Below are positions 44,266-52,751 of a stretch of 64,000 nucleotides of DNA, piece after piece. Location of the stretch: contig NZ_FYEW01000004.1 of the NCBI RefSeq assembly GCF_900187375.1, forward strand, positions 220,774 through 284,773. The letters are read 5' to 3'. Numbering within the stretch: the first letter of the stretch is position 1; the number at the start of each line of letters is the position of its first letter. The stretch comes from Hymenobacter gelipurpurascens (GTDB taxonomy: Bacteria > Bacteroidota > Bacteroidia > Cytophagales > Hymenobacteraceae). Below the pieces are notes generated by a model that had not been told where the DNA came from, did not search any database, and saw only the letters and a list, made by a program, of their open reading frames with translations. A program made the translations under genes and the position numbers.

Positions 44266-45687
44266 ATGAACCGTCGACACTTCCTTCAGGGCCTCTCGCT
44301 GCTTTCCGGGGGCGCGCTGCTGAAACCCACCTCCCTGCTGGCCGCCGGGGCGCCCGCCTTCCCGGTGGTGCGCCCAGCCGCATCCCAGCGGCGGTTTCGC
44401 AGCCGCACCGTGGAGGCGGCCATCAAGGAGTTTCAGCGGAAAGTGCCCGACGCGGAGCTGGGGTGGCTGTTTGAGAACTGCTTCCCGAGCACCCTGGACA
44501 CCACCGTGACCTACACCCTGCGGGAGGGGCGCCCCGATACGTACATTATCACCGGCGACATTGACGCCATGTGGCTGCGCGACTCCTCGGCCCAGGTCTG
44601 GCCCTACCTGCAGTTTATCCCCAAGGATGCGGAGCTGCGCCAGCTCGTAGCCGGCGTTATCAACCGCCAAACGCGCTGCATTCTCAAGGACCCCTACGCC
44701 AATGCTTTCTACGGCGACGATGCCAAGGTGGGGGAGTGGAAGTCGGACCTGACCGCCATGCAGCCCGGCGTGCACGAGCGCAAGTGGGAAATTGACTCGC
44801 TCTGCTACCCCATCCGCCTGGCCTACCACTACTGGAAAAGCACCAACGACGCCCAGCCCTTTGACGCGGCCTGGCAGCAGTCCATTCGGAAAGTACTGCT
44901 GACCTTCCGGGAGCAGCAGCGCAAGGCGGACCGGGGCTCCTACAAGTTTCAGCGCGAAACGGCCACGGCCACCGACACCCAGCCCATGAGCGGCTACGGC
45001 TACCCCGTGCGGCCCGTAGGCCTGATCTGCTCGGCCTTTCGGCCCAGCGACGACGCTACGCTCTACTCCTTTCTGGTGCCCAGCAACTTTTTCGCCGTAG
45101 TCAGCCTGCGCCAGGCCAGCGAGATGATGACCCGGCTGGCCAAGGACACTGCCACGGCCCGGGAGCTCTCCGCCCTGGCCGACGAGGTGGAAGCCGCCCT
45201 GCGCCGGTACGCGGTCATCGACCACCCCCAGCACGGCCGCCTATACGCCTACGAAGTGGATGGCTTCGGCAGCCAGGTGCTCATGGACGACGCCAACGTG
45301 CCCAGCCTGCTGGCCCTGCCTTACCTGGGGGCCGTAGCGGCCACCGACCCTATCTACCAGAACACGCGGCGGTTTGTGCTGTCCGAAAACAACCCCTTCT
45401 TCTTTAAAGGGCGGGCTGCGGAAGGCATCGGCGGCCCCCACGTGGGCCAGGACATGATCTGGCCCATTGCCATCACCATGCGCGGGCTCACCAGCGCAAG
45501 TGAGGCCGAAATCCGGGCCTGCGTGCAGAGCCTGCGCGCCACCCACGCCGGCACAGGCTACATGCACGAGTCCTTTCACAAGGACGATGCCGCCCAGTTT
45601 ACCCGCAGCTGGTTTGCCTGGGCCAACACCCTCTTCGGCGAGTTTCTCTGGAAGGTTTACCAGGAAAAGCCCCAGCTGCTAACCTAG
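44266..45687 (+). CDS. GH125 exo-alpha-1,6-mannosidase
   Basis: 473 residues with a twin-arginine-like signal (MNRRHFLQGLSLLSGGALL). Family blocks: NTLDTTV-like FPSTLDTTVTYTL, TYIITGDIDAMWLRDSSAQVWPYL, KWEIDSLCYPIRLAYHYWKST, SFFAVV-like VPSNFFAVVSLRQA, YAYEVDGFGSQVLMDDANVPSLLALPYLG, GGPHVGQDMIWPI and ESFHKDD. These metal-independent inverting enzymes remove alpha-1,6-linked mannose from N-glycans. It is the last gene of the N-glycan cluster and converges on the pyrimidine operon. Confidence 0.95.
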   Translation: MNRRHFLQGLSLLSGGALLKPTSLLAAGAPAFPVVRPAASQRRFRSRTVEAAIKEFQRKVPDAELGWLFENCFPSTLDTTVTYTLREGRPDTYIITGDIDAMWLRDSSAQVWPYLQFIPKDAELRQLVAGVINRQTRCILKDPYANAFYGDDAKVGEWKSDLTAMQPGVHERKWEIDSLCYPIRLAYHYWKSTNDAQPFDAAWQQSIRKVLLTFREQQRKADRGSYKFQRETATATDTQPMSGYGYPVRPVGLICSAFRPSDDATLYSFLVPSNFFAVVSLRQASEMMTRLAKDTATARELSALADEVEAALRRYAVIDHPQHGRLYAYEVDGFGSQVLMDDANVPSLLALPYLGAVAATDPIYQNTRRFVLSENNPFFFKGRAAEGIGGPHVGQDMIWPIAITMRGLTSASEAEIRACVQSLRATHAGTGYMHESFHKDDAAQFTRSWFAWANTLFGEFLWKVYQEKPQLLT

Positions 45688-45700
45688 CCGGCTGCCGTTG

Positions 45701-45770
45701 CCGGCCCCGGCCGTTGTCCGGGCCAGCGAGCTCCGCTCGCGCACCGAAAAGCGTCGCCCCGGCCGGGGCC
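45701..45770. terminator. Inverted repeats between convergent operons
   Basis: GGCCCCGGCC at 45703-45712 pairs with GGCCGGGGCC at 45761-45770, and a small GCGAG/CTCGC hairpin (45726-45740) sits in the loop. It lies between the end of the GH125 gene and the end of the transporter gene, where a two-way terminator is expected. Confidence 0.5.
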
Positions 45771-45789
45771 AGCCTGGTGCCGGCCTAGG

Positions 45790-47322
45790 TTAGCCGGGCG
45801 TGGTGGGTGAAACCGGGATACCGCCGCGGTGGTGGGTTGCAGCTGACGCCAGGCGGCTGTTCACTGGGGACATCCCCCACAAGTAGGCGCCCGCGGACAG
45901 AAAGAAGCCGACAAACCAGGCGTAGTTGTACACGTCGAGCAGCCAGCCCCAGACAAGCTCCCGGGGCAGCAGCCCGATTGTACTCAAAAAGCCGGGAATG
46001 TTGGGCAGGATGCCCACCCCCAGAGCCAGCAGGGACCTGGTATTGTAGCCCCGGTTATAGGCGTAGCTCCCCCCGTACTGGTACAGATCAGGCAGCGACA
46101 GCTGCTGCCGGCGGATAAAGTAGTAATCGGCAATCATGATGCCCCCGATGGGCCCCAGCAGCGCCGAATAGCCCACCAGCCAGGTGAAGATATAGCCCGA
46201 GGGGTCGGCTATCAGTTTCCAGGGGCAGATGAGCAGGCCTAGCACGCCCGTGATGTAGCCCCCAATTCTAAAGTCTATTTTCTCGGGAGCTAGGTTCGCG
46301 AAATCGTTGGCCGGGCTCACGATGTTGGCCGCAATGTTGGTGGCCAGAGTGGAGAGGGCCACGGCCAGCATGGCCACGGTTACCAGCACCTTGCTATCGA
46401 AGCGGCCCGCCAGCTCCACCGGGTCCCAGATGGTTTTGCCGTAGATAATAAAGGTGGCCGAGGTCACGACCACCCCGACAAACGCAAACAGCGTCATGGG
46501 CAGCGGCAGCCCCAGGGCCTGCCCCACGACCTGGGCTCGCTGGCTTTGGGCGTAGCGAGTGAAATCCGGAATGTTCAGCGACAGCGTCGCCCAAAAGCCG
46601 ACCATGCCCGTCAGGGAAGGAAAGAAGAACGCCCAAAAGGCAGCCGAAGTCGTGAATTTGGCAGGCTGTGCCAGGATGGGCCCCAGGCCATGCCCCGCCG
46701 AAATAGCCCAGTACAAGAGGCCTAGCGCCGCAATGGGCAGGAAAAATGCCTTGAACACCAAAAGCTTCCGGATGCTGTCGACGCCCAGATGCACCACGTA
46801 CATGTTCAGGAGCCAAAACAGCAGAAACAGCACCGCCGGCCCCGTAGGCAGCGCCCAGGAGGCCGGAAACACGGCGGGCAGCGTACCGATGGCGGGCAGC
46901 CAGAGCTTTACCAGCTGGTAGAGCGCCTGCCCGCCAATCCAGGTTTGAATACCGAACCAGCCGCAGGCAATGATGGCGCGCAGCATGGCCGGAATATTGG
47001 CTCCGCGCACCCCAAAGCTGGCCCGCGCCAGCACCGGAAACGGAATGCCATACTTCGCGCCGGCCCGCCCGTTCAGCACCATGGGCACCAGCACAATGCT
47101 GTTGCCCAGGAAAATGGTCAGGATGGCCTGCCACCAGTTCATGCCGCCCTCAATAAGGGAGCTGGCCAGCATGTAGGTGGGTATGCACAAACTCATGCTG
47201 ATCCAGAGGGCGGCATAGTTCCAGGTGTTCCAGGTCCGGTCCGCCATGGCGACGGGGGCCAGATCTGCACTGGTCAGCCCGGCCTCGGGCGGGCGGGCGG
47301 TGGAGGGCTGAGGCGAATCCAT
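45790..47322 (-). CDS. NCS1-family nucleobase permease
   Basis: 510 residues with about 12 hydrophobic segments. NCS1 hallmarks: NTWNYAALWISMSLCIPTYMLASSLI near the start, FGVRGANIPAMLRAIIACGWFGIQTWIGG in helix 3, then SLNIPDFTRYAQSQRAQVVGQALGLPLPM, and ANIVSPANDFANLAPEKIDFRIGGYI. The family imports uracil, cytosine, allantoin, hydantoin or thiamine with Na+ or H+. As the last gene of the minus-strand pyrimidine-degradation operon (82 bp after preA), uracil/thymine or dihydropyrimidines are the likely substrates. Confidence 0.94.
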   Translation of the reverse strand: MDSPQPSTARPPEAGLTSADLAPVAMADRTWNTWNYAALWISMSLCIPTYMLASSLIEGGMNWWQAILTIFLGNSIVLVPMVLNGRAGAKYGIPFPVLARASFGVRGANIPAMLRAIIACGWFGIQTWIGGQALYQLVKLWLPAIGTLPAVFPASWALPTGPAVLFLLFWLLNMYVVHLGVDSIRKLLVFKAFFLPIAALGLLYWAISAGHGLGPILAQPAKFTTSAAFWAFFFPSLTGMVGFWATLSLNIPDFTRYAQSQRAQVVGQALGLPLPMTLFAFVGVVVTSATFIIYGKTIWDPVELAGRFDSKVLVTVAMLAVALSTLATNIAANIVSPANDFANLAPEKIDFRIGGYITGVLGLLICPWKLIADPSGYIFTWLVGYSALLGPIGGIMIADYYFIRRQQLSLPDLYQYGGSYAYNRGYNTRSLLALGVGILPNIPGFLSTIGLLPRELVWGWLLDVYNYAWFVGFFLSAGAYLWGMSPVNSRLASAATHHRGGIPVSPTTPG

Positions 47323-47404
47323 GGGAAGTACAGCTTAAGTTAAGAATGCACAAGTAGCTGGTATTGATAATGATATAGTAGTGTGGATGTAGTGTTAGAT
47401 GAGG

Positions 47405-48805
47405 CTACTCCTTGCTCGCCGGTTCCGTGCCAACCGGGGAAGGTGGGCCCAGCTGTCGCGCCTTGCCGGGCAGGGTCTTGTGCTTTTCCTTGCCCAGGGC
47501 CGCCGTGGGCTCGGGCACCCAGTGGTGTAGGCCACCCGCCTGCTCATCGTTGAAGGTCGTCGGGACGGAGCCAGCCAGGGTGCGCTCCTTCCAGGTCAGG
47601 TGCTCGGTCCCATCGTCGGTGCGCTCCATCGTGATGCACTGCTCCACGGGGCAGACCAGGGAGCAGAGGTTGCAGCCCACGCAGTTTTCCTCGATGATTT
47701 CAGGTACCCGGGTGCCCTCACGCAGGGCAATTGCCTGGTGGGCCCCGTCTTCGCAGGCCGTGTAGCAGAGCTGGCACCCGATGCACTTCTCCTCATGAAT
47801 CTTGGCCGTTACCTTGTACTTCAGATTCAGATCCTCCCAGTGCTTTACATTGGGCAGGGCCTTGCCCACCATGTCGTAGATAGTGGCAAAGCCTTTTTCC
47901 GTCATGTACTGCTCCAGGCCGGCCGTCATTTCGCGGATGATGCCGAAGCCGAAGTGCATGGCGGCCGTGCACACCTGCACCGAGGAGGCCCCCAGCAGGA
48001 TGTGCTCCACGGCATCGCGCCAGTTTTCAATGCCCCCAATCCCGGAGATGGGTAGTGCCACGTGCGGATCCTGGGCGCAGTTTTTCACCATGTTCAGGGC
48101 AATGGGCTTCACGGCCGGGCCGCAGTAGCCGCCGTTGGTGCCCTGGCCATCCACAATGGGGTAGGGCGCAAACAGATCCAGGTCAACGCCGACGATGCTC
48201 TGGATGGTGTTGATGAGCGAAATGGCATCGGCCCCACCCAGGCGGGCGGCCCGGGCGGGTTCCGTGATGTCGGAGATGTTGGGCGTGAGCTTTACGATTA
48301 CCGGAATCCGGGCTACTTCCATCACCCATTCCACAATCAGGCGCAGCACGTCGGGCTCCTGGCCTACGGCCGAGCCCATGCCCCGCTCGCACATGCCGTG
48401 GGGGCAGCCGAAGTTGAGCTCGATGCCATCGGCGCCGGCATTTGTGACGTCGCGCACAATCTGGTGCCACTCCTCCCGGCTCTGCACCATCAGGGAGGCA
48501 ATGACGGCGTGGCGGGGAAAGTGCTTTTTCACTTCCTCAATCTCGCGCAGGTTGTCAATTAGGGGGCGGTCAGAAATCAGCTCAATGTTGTTGAAGCCGA
48601 TCAGGCGCTTGTCGCGGTAGTTGACGCCCCCGTAGCGGCTCGATACGTTCACGACGGGCACACCCAGGGTTTTCCAGACGGCACCGCCCCAACCGGCATC
48701 AAAGGCCTTCATCACCTGGTAGCCGGAGTTGGTGGGCGGCGCGGAGGCCAGCCAGAACGGGTTCGGCGACTTAATCCCAGCAAAGTTTATCGAGAGGTCT
48801 GGCAT
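47405..48805 (-). CDS. preA: NAD-dependent dihydropyrimidine dehydrogenase, catalytic subunit PreA
   Basis: 466 residues. The FMN-binding barrel of the dihydroorotate dehydrogenase fold (FAGIKSPNPFWLASAPPTNSG, NAGADGIELNFGCPHGMCERGMG with the active-site Cys loop, PVIVKLTPNISD, GIGGIENWRDAVEHILLGAS) is followed by a C-terminal ferredoxin domain with two 4Fe-4S clusters (CIGCQLCYTACEDG and CVGCNLCSLVCPVEQC). It reduces uracil and thymine to the 5,6-dihydro compounds (step 1 of the reductive route). It works with PreT, encoded 70 bp upstream. The last about 60 residues are a variable tail. Confidence 0.95.
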   Translation of the reverse strand: MPDLSINFAGIKSPNPFWLASAPPTNSGYQVMKAFDAGWGGAVWKTLGVPVVNVSSRYGGVNYRDKRLIGFNNIELISDRPLIDNLREIEEVKKHFPRHAVIASLMVQSREEWHQIVRDVTNAGADGIELNFGCPHGMCERGMGSAVGQEPDVLRLIVEWVMEVARIPVIVKLTPNISDITEPARAARLGGADAISLINTIQSIVGVDLDLFAPYPIVDGQGTNGGYCGPAVKPIALNMVKNCAQDPHVALPISGIGGIENWRDAVEHILLGASSVQVCTAAMHFGFGIIREMTAGLEQYMTEKGFATIYDMVGKALPNVKHWEDLNLKYKVTAKIHEEKCIGCQLCYTACEDGAHQAIALREGTRVPEIIEENCVGCNLCSLVCPVEQCITMERTDDGTEHLTWKERTLAGSVPTTFNDEQAGGLHHWVPEPTAALGKEKHKTLPGKARQLGPPSPVGTEPASKE

Positions 48806-48875
48806 TAGAAAGTCAATTGAGGGAACCGGCCTAGGTCCGCTTCCATGTGTTGTATCGGGCCCGCGGTGCAGCGGG

Positions 48876-50204
48876 CTACTGGCCTAGCAGGTAGGCGTGG
48901 ATGCCGCGGGCGGCTACTTTGGCTTCGGCGGCAGCATTTACCACTTCGGCCCCACCGTTGCGCGCGTCGCCGGAGGCAAAGTATTGGGGGTTGGTGGTTT
49001 GCCCGGAGTAGGCATCAGCCACTATGCGGCCGTTTCTATCGAGCTCCAGGCCCGGTATGTGGCGCAAGAATGAAACCTGCTTGGCCTGGCCGGTGGCTTT
49101 AATGACCATATCGCAGGATTCCACGAATTCGGTTCCTGCCACCACCTGCACCTGCCCATCGAGGGTCTGGGTGCGCACGAACCTGACGCCTTCCACCCGG
49201 CCGTTGCCCACAATCTCAATTGGGGCCACGTTGAACAGCCCTTTCACGCCCACGCTGTTGGCCAAGTCATACTCAAAGTCGTAGGCTCCCATCTCGTCTT
49301 TGCCGCGCCGGTAGGCCAGGAGCACGTCCTCCGCGCCCAACCGCGCCGATTCCGAAGCCGCATCCATGGCCGTGTTGCCGCCGCCCAGCACAATCACCTT
49401 GCGGCCCACGGCTACGCGGTGGTGGTGCTGACGGAGCTGCTCGATGAACTCCACCGCGCCCACGCAGTTCTGACGGTCCTCGCCCGGCAAGTGCAGGCTG
49501 TTGGTGCCGCCCAGGCCGATGCCCAGGAAAATGGCGTCGTAGGCTTCCTCCAGGGCCTGCAGCTCCTGACGGGTGGTGATGGGCGAATGGTAGTGCACGC
49601 GGTAGCCAAACTGGGCCTGCAGATAGTCCATTTCGGCCAGCACCTCCTCGTTTGTGATTTTGTAGGGCGCCACGCCGTACACGGTCAGGCCCGAAGGCTG
49701 GGCTTTGGCCTCAAACACGTCTGCCTCGAAGCCGAGGGCCCGCAGCTCACAGGCGCAAGAAATGCCCGCCGGCCCGGCCCCGATGATGGCCACCTTCCGG
49801 CCGTTGGGCTTGCCTGGCTTGAAGAGATGCTGGTTGCTATCCATTACTTGGCGGGTAGCAAAGCTTTGCAGGCGTCCGATTTCGATGGGCTTCACGTCCT
49901 GCAGGTTGTACACGCACGCTCCTTCGCAGAGCACCTCCGTGGGGCATACCTTGCCGCAGGCATTGCCGAAGTAGTTGGCCTCGTAGATGGTTTTGGCCGC
50001 CCCCGTCACGTTGCCGGAATTGATCTGCCGGATAAACTGCGGAATATCAATGCCCGTGGGACAGGCCTTGATACAGGGCGCATCAAAGCAGAACAGGCAC
50101 CGCGAGCTTTCGTACAGCGCCTCGGTGTTGTTCATCCGGGGTTTGAGCTGAGCGAAATTGGCGTGGAAGTCCTGCTCAGTAGCAGGAATGGGAAACTCAG
50201 CCAT
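48876..50204 (-). CDS. preT: NAD(P)H-oxidising subunit PreT of dihydropyrimidine dehydrogenase
   Basis: 442 residues, like the glutamate synthase small subunit family. The N-terminus has the cysteine-rich Fe-S helical domain (CLFCFDAPCIKACPTGIDIPQF, then NACGKVCPTEVLCEGACVYN). The FAD-binding IIGAGPAGISCACELRALG and the NAD(P)-binding VLGGGNTAMDAASES follow. The C-terminal ATGQAKQVSFL...YFASGDARNGGAEVVNAAAEAKVAARGIH closes the FAD fold. It passes electrons from NADH to PreA. The gene lies 48 bp after the ureidopropionase gene. Confidence 0.95.
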   Translation of the reverse strand: MAEFPIPATEQDFHANFAQLKPRMNNTEALYESSRCLFCFDAPCIKACPTGIDIPQFIRQINSGNVTGAAKTIYEANYFGNACGKVCPTEVLCEGACVYNLQDVKPIEIGRLQSFATRQVMDSNQHLFKPGKPNGRKVAIIGAGPAGISCACELRALGFEADVFEAKAQPSGLTVYGVAPYKITNEEVLAEMDYLQAQFGYRVHYHSPITTRQELQALEEAYDAIFLGIGLGGTNSLHLPGEDRQNCVGAVEFIEQLRQHHHRVAVGRKVIVLGGGNTAMDAASESARLGAEDVLLAYRRGKDEMGAYDFEYDLANSVGVKGLFNVAPIEIVGNGRVEGVRFVRTQTLDGQVQVVAGTEFVESCDMVIKATGQAKQVSFLRHIPGLELDRNGRIVADAYSGQTTNPQYFASGDARNGGAEVVNAAAEAKVAARGIHAYLLGQ

Positions 50205-50252
50205 ACAATCGAATGGTTAGAATGCACTACCTGATGATGAGTGGCCTGGCGC

Positions 50253-51119
50253 CTACAGCTCCACCAGCTTCTCGTAGGTTTCGGGGCGCCGGTCGCGGTA
50301 GAACTGCCAGGTGGCGCGCACCTCCTCAATTAAGTCCAGATCGAACTCGGCTACTAGCAATTCATCCTTATCCTCGGAGGCCTGCGCGAAGATCTGCCCA
50401 CGGGGGTCCACGAAATATGATGTTCCGTAGAACTTGCCCAGGTTCCAGGGCTTCTCCTCGCCCACCCTATTGATGCAGCCCATGAAGTAGCCATTGGCGG
50501 CGGCGTGTGCCGGCTGCTCCAGCTTCCAGAGGTACTGGGAAAGGCCCGCCACCGTTGCCGACGGGTTATACACGATTTCGGCCCCGTTAAGTCCCAGCAC
50601 CCGGGCCCCATCCGGAAAATGCCGGTCGTAGCAGATGTACACGCCCACCTTCGCGTACTTGGTCTGGAACACCGGGTAGCCCAGGTTGCCGGGCTTAAAG
50701 AAGAACTTCTCCCAGAAGCCGGAGGTGTGGGGAATGTGATTTTTGCGGTACTTGCCCAGGTAAGTGCCATCGGCGTCAATCACGGCGGCGGTGTTGTAGA
50801 GAATGCCCGCCGATTCCCGCTCGTACACCGGCACAATCATCACCATCTGGTACTTTTTGGCGTACTCGGCCATGCGCTCCGTCGTGGGCCCCGGCACCGA
50901 TTCGGCCGAGGCGTACCAGGCCTTGTCCTGGCCCGGGCAGAAGTAAGGGGTGTTGAAAATCTCCTGCAGACACAAAATCTGCACGCCCTGGCGCCCCGCT
51001 TCCTCAATCAGCGGAAGGTGCTTCTGCACCATGGCTTCCTTGATTTCCTCAATGGAGCCTTGGCCTTCGGTCATGGGCAAACTCATCTGGATAAGACCGG
51101 ACTTGACGATTCGGGGCAT
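50253..51119 (-). CDS. Nitrilase-superfamily amidohydrolase, probable beta-ureidopropionase
   Basis: 288 residues. The Glu-Lys-Cys catalytic triad can be placed: Glu in CLQEIFNTPYF, Lys in YLGKYRKNHIPH and Cys in VGVYICYDRHFPDGARVLGL. RKNHIPH and YDRHFPDG are typical of the beta-ureidopropionase / N-carbamoyl-putrescine branch. In this operon it should split N-carbamoyl-beta-alanine to beta-alanine, CO2 and ammonia (step 3). Other carbamoyl amides are possible from sequence alone, so the assignment rests partly on context. Confidence 0.92.
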   Translation of the reverse strand: MPRIVKSGLIQMSLPMTEGQGSIEEIKEAMVQKHLPLIEEAGRQGVQILCLQEIFNTPYFCPGQDKAWYASAESVPGPTTERMAEYAKKYQMVMIVPVYERESAGILYNTAAVIDADGTYLGKYRKNHIPHTSGFWEKFFFKPGNLGYPVFQTKYAKVGVYICYDRHFPDGARVLGLNGAEIVYNPSATVAGLSQYLWKLEQPAHAAANGYFMGCINRVGEEKPWNLGKFYGTSYFVDPRGQIFAQASEDKDELLVAEFDLDLIEEVRATWQFYRDRRPETYEKLVEL

Positions 51120-51197
51120 GAGCGTAGGGTTCAGGGGTTGAGGAAATAGGAAAGTGGCCTAGGCCAGTGCTGTAGTGGGGGAAGTGGCCTAGCGTAG

Positions 51198-52574
51198 TTA
51201 GAAAACGGTGACGCCGCGCTTAATAAACTGGCCGTAGCCTTTACCCACCAGCGCCTGTCCGTCGTGGACGGCCACCTGGCCCCGTAGCAGCACGGTTTCA
51301 ATCTTGCCGGTGAGTTCCCAGCCTTCGTAGGCCGAGTAGTCGACGTTCATGTGGTGCGTGTCGGCGGAAATGGAATGTTTGCGGTTGGGGTCGAGGATGA
51401 CCAGGTCGGCATCGGCGCCAATACTGATAGTGCCTTTTCGGGGAAACATGCCGAAGATTTTGGCGGCGTTGGTGGCTGTCACCTCTACAAACTTCTGGAG
51501 GCTGATGCGGCCCTTGCTCACGCCTTCGGAAAACAGCAGCTCCATACGGTGCTCAATGGCCGGGTGCCCATTCGGAATCTTGGAGAAGTCGTGGCGGCCC
51601 AGCTGCTTCTGCTCCCACATAAAGGGGCAATGATCGGTGCCTACCACCTGCACCAGGCCCTGGTTGATGCCCGCCCAGAGCGTTTCCTGGTCCTTTTTCT
51701 CCCGCAGCGGCGGCGACATCACCCACTTGGCCCCCTCAAACTCCTCCTGATACAGCGAAGCATCCAGCAGCAGGTACTGAATGCAGGTTTCCACGAACAC
51801 CCGCTGGTTGCGGCGGGTGGCTTCGCGCACCTGGTTCAGCGCCCCCTCGCAGGTCAGGTGCACGATGTAGGCATTGACGCCGGTGTAGTTGGCAATGTCG
51901 GTGAAGCGGCCCGAGGCTTCGGCTTCGGTCACTTCGGGCTGAGAGAGATAGTGGTAGAGGGGGGAAAGCTTGCCCTGGCTGCGGTGCTGGGCTACCAGCG
52001 TATCAATCATGTCGCCGTTGGTGGCGTGCACGGTTACCAGGGCGCCGTGCTTCTTGACTTCCTGCATAAGGCCAACCATCTGCGCATCGTCAATCATGAG
52101 GGCGCCCTTGTAGGCCATGAACGCCTTGAAGGAGGTAATGCCTTCGGCCACCATGTCCGCAATTTCCGCCTGGCTGTGCTCATTGAAATCCGTGACAGCC
52201 ATGTGGAAGGAGTAGTCACCGACGGCGGTGCCGGTGGCGCGGCCCTGCCACTCCGTGAGAGCTTCGCGCAGGGAGTGGCCCTGCTTCTGCAGCACGAAGT
52301 CAATCACGGTAGTGGTGCCGCCGTGCAGGGCGGCGCGGGTGCCGGTTTCGTGGGTGTCGCTGCTGAAGGTGCCCATGAAGGGCATGTCCAGGTGCACGTG
52401 CGGATCGATGCCGCCGGGCAGCACCAGCTTGCCAGTGGCATCGATTACCCGGTCCGCTTGCACGGGCAGATTCCGGCCAATGGCGACGATGGTTTCGCCG
52501 TCGATCAGCACGTCGCACACCGCGTCGGAATCAGCCGTGACGACGCGGCCATTTTTAATCAGCAGAGACGACAT
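51198..52574 (-). CDS. hydA: Dihydropyrimidinase
   Basis: 458 residues, amidohydrolase superfamily. Metal ligands: H-x-H in GGIDPHVHLDMPF, carbamylated Lys in GITSFKAFMAYKG, His in VTVHATNGD, His in YIVHLTCEGAL, and Asp in GTDHCPFMWEQK. It opens the dihydrouracil ring to N-carbamoyl-beta-alanine (step 2). It lies 177 bp after the aminotransferase gene and 78 bp before the ureidopropionase gene. The C-terminal IFGMFPRKGTISIGADADLVI block is normal for the family. Confidence 0.95.
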   Translation of the reverse strand: MSSLLIKNGRVVTADSDAVCDVLIDGETIVAIGRNLPVQADRVIDATGKLVLPGGIDPHVHLDMPFMGTFSSDTHETGTRAALHGGTTTVIDFVLQKQGHSLREALTEWQGRATGTAVGDYSFHMAVTDFNEHSQAEIADMVAEGITSFKAFMAYKGALMIDDAQMVGLMQEVKKHGALVTVHATNGDMIDTLVAQHRSQGKLSPLYHYLSQPEVTEAEASGRFTDIANYTGVNAYIVHLTCEGALNQVREATRRNQRVFVETCIQYLLLDASLYQEEFEGAKWVMSPPLREKKDQETLWAGINQGLVQVVGTDHCPFMWEQKQLGRHDFSKIPNGHPAIEHRMELLFSEGVSKGRISLQKFVEVTATNAAKIFGMFPRKGTISIGADADLVILDPNRKHSISADTHHMNVDYSAYEGWELTGKIETVLLRGQVAVHDGQALVGKGYGQFIKRGVTVF

Positions 52575-52751
52575 GCAGGGAGAGAAAAGAAGAAGGGATT
52601 AGAGAAGAAAAATATAGGAGTTTTTCCTTACAATTTCAAAACCAGGACATTGTCGGCTTTTTGCCTAGCACAAACAACGCCTTGCCTCCCGCTGGAGCGG
52701 GAGCTAATCAGGGGAAACAGCAGGAAAGAGAGTGGCTTAGCGGAGCCGAAC

